From NCBI GenBank assembly GCA_964462865.1, contig CAYWZO010000001.1, positions 1-64,000 on the forward strand: a DNA stretch of 64,000 bases, written 5' to 3'. How positions within the stretch are numbered: the stretch's first letter is position 1; every line of letters begins with the position of its first letter. The translations under genes were made by a program, and so were the position numbers. This stretch comes from Fen-1077 sp964462865 (GTDB taxonomy: Bacteria > Chloroflexota > Dehalococcoidia > Dehalococcoidales > RBG-16-60-22). The notes beneath the pieces are model-generated. The model made no database searches and had not been told where the DNA came from. It saw only the letters and a program-made list of their open reading frames with translations. Below, piece by piece: positions 58,851 to 64,000 of the stretch.

Positions 58851-61262
58851 ATGAAAGAAAGTAAAAAGATATTAATTGCAGACGACGAAAGTATTATACG
58901 CGACTCCCTGACGGACTGGCTGACCGACCGCGGTTATAAGGTGGTCACCGCCGAGGATGGCACCAAGACACTGAAAATGTTGACGCAGGAGAACAACTTC
59001 GGGGTGGTTGTCCTGGACGTCCGCATGCCGGGCAAAGACGGTTTCGCGGTTCTGGAAGAAGCCAAAAGACGCCATCCCGGCCTGAAATATGTATTCATCA
59101 GCGGGTACCCCTCGGTAGATGCCATGACGCGGGGGATAAGGCTGGGGGCCGCCGGTTTCCTGACCAAGCCTTTCGACCCGGAAGAGTTGGAAAAGCTCAT
59201 CCAGCACGCCCTGTACGGAGACGAAAAGACCGCCGCGGCAGCCACCGCCGAGTCCGCCCGGGCGGAAGAAGATATCCTGGGGCAGATATCCGGCAAAGAA
59301 ATAGCGTCCATGATGGCGGAGAACCGCGTTTTCCAGCCCTCGAAAGAGTTCGCGGAGACGGCCGCGCTGAAGAGCCTTGACGAGTATAAAGCGTTATATA
59401 ACTGGTCCATCAAGAACCCGGAGGAATTCTGGGGCCAGATGGCCAACCAGCTTGACTGGTACAAGAAATGGGACAGGTTCCTGGAGTATGACTTTAAAAA
59501 TAAGCCCGAGGTCAGGTACTTTATTGGCGGCAAGATTAATGTCAGCCAGAACTGCCTGGACCGTCACCTCGGTACCTGGCGCAAGAACAAGGCCGCCCTC
59601 ATCTGGCAGGGCGAACCCGACGAAGATTCCAGGATTTTTACCTACCAGCAGCTGCACCGCGAGGTGTGCAAGTTCGCCAACGTTTTAAAGAAGCTCGGCG
59701 TGAAAAAAGGCGACACCGTTTCCCTGTATCTGCCGATGATTCCCGAGCTGGCCGTCGCCATGCTGGCCTGCGCCCGCATCGGCGCGGTGCACAGCGTGGT
59801 CTTCGGCGGTTTCAGCGCCGAGGCCCTGCGTGACCGCATCCAGGACGGCCGTTCGAAGATACTCGTCACGTCCAACGGCTACTGGCGCAGCGGCAAACAG
59901 ATTAACAGCAAAGCCAACGCCGATACCGCCCTCAAGGACTGCCCCGACGTTGCCAACGTCGTCGTGGTCAAGAGGCTGGCCGGACTTAATGTCTCCATGC
60001 AGACCGGCCGCGACCAGTGGTGGCACGAGCTCATGAACGCCGCCGATATTTCCGACGAATGCGAGCCGGAACCGATGGACGCCGATGCCCCGCTCTTCAT
60101 CCTTTATACCAGCGGCAGCACCGGCAAGCCCAAGGGCGTGGTCCACACGCAGGCGGGCTATCTCCTGCACTGCTACCAGAGCATGAAATGGATATTCGAT
60201 ATTAAAGAAGAGGACACCTACTGGTGCACCGCCGATGTGGGCTGGGTCACCGGCCACAGCTACATCGTCTACGGCCCGCTGGCCATCGGCGCCGCCAGCC
60301 TCATGTTCGAGAGTGCCCCCAACTACCCCCAGCCCGACCGCGGCTGGCAGATTGTGGAGAAGTACGGCGTCAACGTCTTCTACACCGCCCCCACGCTTAT
60401 CCGGGCCCTGATGCGGGAAGGTGAGGAGTGGCCCAACCAGCACGACCTTTCCAGCCTCCGTCTCCTCGGCAGCGTCGGCGAGCCCATCAACCCCGAGGCC
60501 TGGATGTGGTTCCACCGCGTTATCGGCAAGGAAAAGTGCCCCATCGTGGACACGTGGTGGCAGACGGAGACTGGCGGTATCCTGATTACGCCACTGCCCG
60601 GCGCTATTCCCACCAAGCCCGGCTCGGCCACGGTGCCCTTCCCCGGCGTCGAGCCGGTAGTCCTGCGGGAAAACGGGACCGAGGCCGGCGTCAACGAGGG
60701 CGGCTGGCTCTGCATTAAGAAACCGTGGCCCGGCATGATGCGCACCATCTATCGGGACCCCGAGAGATTCAAACAGACCTACTTCAGCAAGTTCCCCGGC
60801 TATTACTGCACGGGTGACGGCGCCCGCAAGGACGCGGACGGTTACTACTGGCTTATGGGCCGCATTGACGACGTGATTAACGTCTCCGGTCACCGCATCG
60901 GTACCGCCGAGGTGGAAAGCAGCCTGGTAGCCCACCCCAAAGTGGCCGAGGCGGCGGTCGTCGGTATGCCGCATTCTCTCAAAGGCCAGGGAATCTACGC
61001 TTACGTCACCGTCAAGACCGGTATCAAGCCGGATGCGGACCTGGAGAAAGAGCTGAAAAACCACGTCCGCCAGATGATAGGCCCTATCGCCACGCCGGAT
61101 GTCATCCAGTTCGCCGACGGCCTGCCCAAGACGCGTTCCGGTAAAATCATGCGCCGGATACTGGTCAAGATTGCCGCCGGCACGACCGATGACCTGGGCG
61201 ATACCTCGACCCTGGCTGACCCGTCGGTGGTGACGACGCTGGTTGCCGGTAAAAAGAAGTAA
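58851..61262 (+). CDS. acs: Receiver domain fused to acetyl-CoA synthetase (AMP-forming)
   Basis: An 803-residue fusion. Residues about 5-118 are a complete response-regulator receiver: acidic pair D11-D12 (LIADDES), phospho-acceptor D56 (VVVLDVRMPG), S84 (FISGYPS) and K106 (FLTKPF). An Ala/Glu-rich linker (about 119-165) leads to a full acetyl-CoA synthetase: FWGQMANQLDWYKKWD, FILYTSGSTGKPKGVVHT, VDTWWQTETGG, YYCTGDGARKDADGYY, WLMGRIDDVINVSGHRI, and the PKTRSGKIMRR lysine that is acetylated in other Acs proteins. It makes acetyl-CoA from acetate, ATP and CoA. The fusion predicts control by a histidine kinase; the orphan kinase at 54811 is the nearest candidate. AGGAGAAGG precedes the ATG. 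Confidence 0.93.
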   Translation: MKESKKILIADDESIIRDSLTDWLTDRGYKVVTAEDGTKTLKMLTQENNFGVVVLDVRMPGKDGFAVLEEAKRRHPGLKYVFISGYPSVDAMTRGIRLGAAGFLTKPFDPEELEKLIQHALYGDEKTAAAATAESARAEEDILGQISGKEIASMMAENRVFQPSKEFAETAALKSLDEYKALYNWSIKNPEEFWGQMANQLDWYKKWDRFLEYDFKNKPEVRYFIGGKINVSQNCLDRHLGTWRKNKAALIWQGEPDEDSRIFTYQQLHREVCKFANVLKKLGVKKGDTVSLYLPMIPELAVAMLACARIGAVHSVVFGGFSAEALRDRIQDGRSKILVTSNGYWRSGKQINSKANADTALKDCPDVANVVVVKRLAGLNVSMQTGRDQWWHELMNAADISDECEPEPMDADAPLFILYTSGSTGKPKGVVHTQAGYLLHCYQSMKWIFDIKEEDTYWCTADVGWVTGHSYIVYGPLAIGAASLMFESAPNYPQPDRGWQIVEKYGVNVFYTAPTLIRALMREGEEWPNQHDLSSLRLLGSVGEPINPEAWMWFHRVIGKEKCPIVDTWWQTETGGILITPLPGAIPTKPGSATVPFPGVEPVVLRENGTEAGVNEGGWLCIKKPWPGMMRTIYRDPERFKQTYFSKFPGYYCTGDGARKDADGYYWLMGRIDDVINVSGHRIGTAEVESSLVAHPKVAEAAVVGMPHSLKGQGIYAYVTVKTGIKPDADLEKELKNHVRQMIGPIATPDVIQFADGLPKTRSGKIMRRILVKIAAGTTDDLGDTSTLADPSVVTTLVAGKKK

Positions 61263-61571
61263 ATACCATGAGTCGCCGGGGCGGCAGGTGCTGCCGATGG
61301 GCGTGATAGCCAAATAAAGATAATCTATTAACCTCAACGCTTTTAGTTCCCCCTCTCCCTTCGGGGGATGTTGTATCAAAAGTGCCGCTTAATGTCACCC
61401 TGAGCCCTTCGGTTACCCTCAGGATAAACTCCGCGAAGGGTCTCGGAGTGGTGGGGTTGATACGTACGGCGCCCCGCCTTACGCCGAGATTCTTCGTCGC
61501 TCCGCTCCTCAGAATGACGTTTGATACAAAACCCTCTTTGGGGCCAGGGGGACGCGTTTTTCTTCAACGCC
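61263..61571. other. Intergenic region with repeat after receiver-Acs
   Basis: About 310 bases, half of it the inverted repeat at 61371-61529. I see no gene. A C-rich hairpin-like stretch near 61350-61370 could assist transcription termination, but no clear intrinsic terminator was found. Confidence 0.4.
61371..61529. repeat. Inverted-repeat intergenic element
   Basis: Outer arms TTGTATCAAA (61371-61380) and TTTGATACAA (61520-61529) enclose TGTCACCCTGAG and CTCAGAATGACG borders. It shares AAACTCCGCGAAG text with the 13538 element, so it is a member of the same broad repeat family. Confidence 0.65.
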
Positions 61572-62489
61572 TCAAGGCTGGTCGGCCCGCGGCAGGTTGC
61601 AGATAAGTCCCGTGGGGCAGGACTCGCACTCGAGCTGGAGGGTGGTGTGGGTGATGTTGAACTCCCCGGCCAGCACCTCGTTCACCTTCGTGATAATATC
61701 ACAGCTCTGGCTTACCGTCTGGTCGGCGATGGCCAGGTGGGCGCTCAAGGCATAGATACCGGAAGTAATCGTCCAGATATGAATATCATGCAGGTCGACC
61801 ACGCCGGGAACGGCTTTCACGGCATTGATTACCTTATCCATCTCGATATGCGGTGGCACCGATTCCAGCAGGATATCCACCGACTCTTTGACGATGCGCA
61901 CGGCCCCCCAGAGAATCACGATACCAATAATGACCGCCAGGACGGGGTCGGCGAGATACCAGCCGGTGAAGAAAATGATGACGCCGGCGATAATGACCCC
62001 CACCGAGGACAGCGTATCGCCAATGACGTGCCAGAAAGCGGCCCGGACATTGATACTCTTCCGGCTACCCCGCCGTAAAAGGAGCATCCCGACGAGGTTG
62101 GCCACCAGGCCGATACCCGCCACCGCCATCATCAGCGGGCTTTTGACCACTGGCAGCGCAAAGAACCTGTGATAGGCCTGGTAAAAGATATAGACCGAGA
62201 CCAGGATGAGGACCGTGCCGTTGACCAGGGCGGCCATGATTTCGGCGCGGTGATAGCCGTAGGTCCGGGTAGGGGTCGCTGGCCTTTTAGCTAAATTAAT
62301 GGCGAACAGGCTCAACCCCAGGGCCAGGGCGTCGGTCAGCATATGGCCGGCGTCGCTTAAAAGCGCCAGGCTGTTGCTGAAGATGCCGCCGATGACCTCG
62401 GCGACCATGATGGCGAGCACGATGCCGAGGGTTATTTTCAGCGGCCTGCCGATAAGGGAATCCCGGCGCTCTTCCTCATGACGGTGCAT
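61572..62489 (-). CDS. Cation diffusion facilitator (CzcD-like) transporter
   Basis: Inner-membrane metal/proton antiporter exporting Zn, Co, Cd or Fe. The 305 residues hold six membrane helices (starting GIVLAIMVAEVIGGIF). Metal site residues are visible in SLALLSDAGHMLTDALALG (helix 2) and FWHVIGDTLSSVGVIIAG (helix 5). YGYHRAEIMAALVNG and a C-terminal cytoplasmic ferredoxin-like domain from about residue 212 (VPGVVDLHDIHIWTITSG) complete the family. It ends with CESCPTGLICNLP, an added cysteine pair that could bind metal. It is not obviously part of an operon. Confidence 0.92.
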   Translation of the reverse strand: MHRHEEERRDSLIGRPLKITLGIVLAIMVAEVIGGIFSNSLALLSDAGHMLTDALALGLSLFAINLAKRPATPTRTYGYHRAEIMAALVNGTVLILVSVYIFYQAYHRFFALPVVKSPLMMAVAGIGLVANLVGMLLLRRGSRKSINVRAAFWHVIGDTLSSVGVIIAGVIIFFTGWYLADPVLAVIIGIVILWGAVRIVKESVDILLESVPPHIEMDKVINAVKAVPGVVDLHDIHIWTITSGIYALSAHLAIADQTVSQSCDIITKVNEVLAGEFNITHTTLQLECESCPTGLICNLPRADQP

Positions 62490-62532
62490 ACTACTACTCT
62501 AACGCGCCAACAGACGGGATTCAAGCCGGGAG

Positions 62533-63510
62533 TTACTTCTCTTCAGGTAGACCCAGTATTTCAGCCAGCTGCGTGGCGGTGTATTTACCTGGAGTCTCGT
62601 GATTGGCCGCCATTTCGCGGGCAATCGCTACCAGCTTCTCATTCAGGGGCGCTTTCAGGCCCAGCCTCGCCGCCAACCGCACAATCTCGCCGTTGAGGAA
62701 CTCCGTCTCCACGCTCCCCTGACGGCGGGCCAGGCTCTGCCATGTCGAGCTCTGGGCCTCGGTGTCGAGCCGGGCGCGCACGGAAGTCTCGGTTTCCGGC
62801 CAGTCCCGGCCGACCTGCTCCTGGGATATCCACCTTATACCGGCTTTTTCGATGATAGCCCGCGCTTCCTCGAACACGGCGCGATGCAGCGCCCGCGGGC
62901 TTCCCCATTCACCGCCGGTGATAGCGCCGATAACGTTGCTTAAATTGGTCATGAGTTTGCCCCACTTATAGGGCATAACATCCGCCGAAGTCCTGACGAG
63001 GTAGCCGGCCTCGCGCAGTCCTCCGGCCACCGCCTCCACCAGAGCGTCATTCCCGGCGGGATACCGCCCGATGATATACCACCCGGGCGGGTCGCGGCGG
63101 GCGATGACCTCACCATCCGTCAGATAAACCGCGCCAACGCGTACCATAGCGCCGTAGACATCAGCGAAATAGCGGGCCGCTATTTCTTCGTTACGCACGC
63201 CGTTCTGGAAGCAGAAGACCGGCACACCTTCGGTTACTTTTTTGAGGTCTTTAAGGGCGGTCTCCGTATCATGCCCCTTCATGCAGAGGCAGACGACGTC
63301 ATCCGCGGTAAAATTTATCTGCTCTGGAGCAGTGACCGCCGGTATCTTCAGCGCGTACGTATCCAGGGGCGTGATGAGGCGCAGTCCCCGGTCATTAATG
63401 ACGTTAACATGTTCCGGCCGGCCGATAAGGACGACGTCATGTCCAGTGCGCGCCAGGTGGCCCCCCATGATGCTACCGATGCCACCCGCGCCGTAAATGA
63501 TATAGCGCAA
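62533..63510 (-). CDS. 2-dehydropantoate 2-reductase (PanE/ApbA) family
   Basis: Ketopantoate reductase-like NADPH enzyme. The Rossmann motif is IIYGAGGIGSIMGGHLA at the N-terminus, followed by VVCLCMKGHDT (with the cofactor/substrate Lys), FCFQNGVRNEE and KWGKLMTNLSNVIGAITGG (catalytic Lys and Asn). I prefer the TTG start at 63510 (RYIIYGAGG, 325 residues) because AAAGGGG is five bases upstream; a TTG at 63540 is also in frame. It follows the cyclase-family gene with no gap, on the same strand. The family is wide, so pantothenate synthesis is likely but not certain. Confidence 0.85.
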   Translation of the reverse strand: MRYIIYGAGGIGSIMGGHLARTGHDVVLIGRPEHVNVINDRGLRLITPLDTYALKIPAVTAPEQINFTADDVVCLCMKGHDTETALKDLKKVTEGVPVFCFQNGVRNEEIAARYFADVYGAMVRVGAVYLTDGEVIARRDPPGWYIIGRYPAGNDALVEAVAGGLREAGYLVRTSADVMPYKWGKLMTNLSNVIGAITGGEWGSPRALHRAVFEEARAIIEKAGIRWISQEQVGRDWPETETSVRARLDTEAQSSTWQSLARRQGSVETEFLNGEIVRLAARLGLKAPLNEKLVAIAREMAANHETPGKYTATQLAEILGLPEEK

Positions 63511-63540
63511 GTCCACCCCTTTTACTGGTTCTAAAACCAA

Positions 63541-64000
63541 TTATAAAGGTCGGATGACGGCACGGCAGGGACCGGCATCGCCCTGGCGTAAGCGCAAAGG
63601 CAAAGCGATAAGCTCGTACCGGCCGGCCCTCACTCCTTTGAGATTTATTTCTTCGAGGATGGAGACGCCGTTTTCCAGGAAAGTCATGTGCAAGAAGCGG
63701 TTGTCCTCGCGGTCTTCCCAGCCGCCCACGGTGAGATAGTCGATACCCACCAGCCGCACTTTCTTCTTGACCAGGTAAAGGGCCGCCTCCCGGGTGATAT
63801 AGACATAGCCCGTGACGGACCTGTCATCATCGTATACCCAGGAGGAGTTTCTGGTCTTGAAAAGGATACGTTCCCCCGGCTGGATATCATAAGGCTCAAG
63901 CTCGGCGGGTTTTATCGACACGGTATCCTTGATTTCGATAACGCGCGCCGGTCCGATGAAGGTATCCAGAGGCAGCTCATCAATGGGCGTCCCATCGACG
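63541..64000 (-). CDS. Cyclase-family hydrolase, cut by the window edge
   Basis: C-terminal part of a kynurenine-formamidase/isatin-hydrolase-type cyclase protein. The frame stays open through the window edge, with PLDTFIGPARVIEIKDTV before the internal methionine-like start at 63921. Later segments are PYDIQPGERILFKTRNSSW, YVYITREAALYLVKKKVRLV and GIDYLTVGGWEDRE. These match the family (IGPARVIEI, LxxGDRVLFKT, GIDxLTV). The 5' end, with the HxGTHxDxPxH metal motif, lies outside the window. It abuts the PanE-like gene directly, and the two are probably co-transcribed. Confidence 0.85.
   Translation of the reverse strand, partial: VDGTPIDELPLDTFIGPARVIEIKDTVSIKPAELEPYDIQPGERILFKTRNSSWVYDDDRSVTGYVYITREAALYLVKKKVRLVGIDYLTVGGWEDREDNRFLHMTFLENGVSILEEINLKGVRAGRYELIALPLRLRQGDAGPCRAVIRPL

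Noticed and set aside
59685..61379. A 564-residue minus-strand frame opposite receiver-Acs
   Set aside because: High G+C shadow frame with no motif; the plus-strand protein is fully conserved.

Overview
The window is 64 kb of bacterial chromosome at roughly 55-58% G+C, with a 10-base scaffold gap at 6055-6064. No rRNA, tRNA, CRISPR array or transposase was seen. Gene content suggests a strict anaerobe with parts of the Wood-Ljungdahl pathway: MetV/MetF methylene-tetrahydrofolate reductase beside a soluble [NiFe]-hydrogenase, a UGA-encoded (selenocysteine) formate dehydrogenase with NuoE/NuoF-like partners, a flavodiiron protein and a split methylmalonyl-CoA mutase. Together with an Asp-box surface protein and many membrane or PAS kinases, this is most like a non-dehalogenating Dehalococcoidia (Chloroflexota) bacterium. 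That placement is inferred; no marker phylogeny was run.

Layout. 0.3-4.3 kb: [NiFe]-hydrogenase plus metV-metF, one tight operon. 4.8-7.0 kb: oxygen defence (flavodiiron protein, small protein, Fe/Mn-SOD) with a scaffold artefact. 7-12 kb: a 1,596-residue hybrid kinase with eight PAS domains. 12-15 kb: glycolate/lactate-type FAD and Fe-S oxidoreductase pair. 15-20 kb: hisS and a large surface beta-propeller protein behind a strong promoter and a leader peptide. 20-26 kb: Rel/SpoT, methylmalonyl-CoA mutase and epimerase, HisI-like protein. 26-30 kb: PilB/GspE ATPase, LsrF-like aldolase, alcohol dehydrogenase. 30-36 kb: signalling block (NarXL-like pair, HD-GYP, class III cyclase, pseudo-receiver OmpR regulator). 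36-41 kb: amt/glnB remnant, glnA, nadE, and a TPP-riboswitch-controlled AIR-synthase-like gene. 41-48 kb: thiolase/OB-fold/enoyl-CoA hydratase, then a sulfur cluster (Rrf2, cysK, homocysteine biosynthesis protein, cysteine desulfurase). 48.7-61.3 kb: a formate/acetyl-CoA island. 61.5-64 kb: CDF transporter, PanE-like reductase, truncated cyclase-family hydrolase.

The most unusual region is 48.7-61.3 kb. It holds a formate dehydrogenase operon, an orphan membrane histidine kinase, a NarXL-like pair, and an acetyl-CoA synthetase fused to an intact response-regulator receiver domain. A C-terminal helical module (signature IESWV..LD.R...W) occurs three times: in a small protein opening the FDH operon, at the C-terminus of FdhA, and in a small protein just before the receiver-Acs fusion. 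I read this as a candidate system that ties formate oxidation or CO2 reduction to acetate activation through a docking module and a phosphorelay.

Other notable signals: the hydrogenase-MetVF linkage, the TPP riboswitch on a kinase-like gene of unknown role, an in-frame duplication of a ribosome binding site plus start codon, the amt-glnB deletion remnant, and a family of palindromic intergenic repeats.
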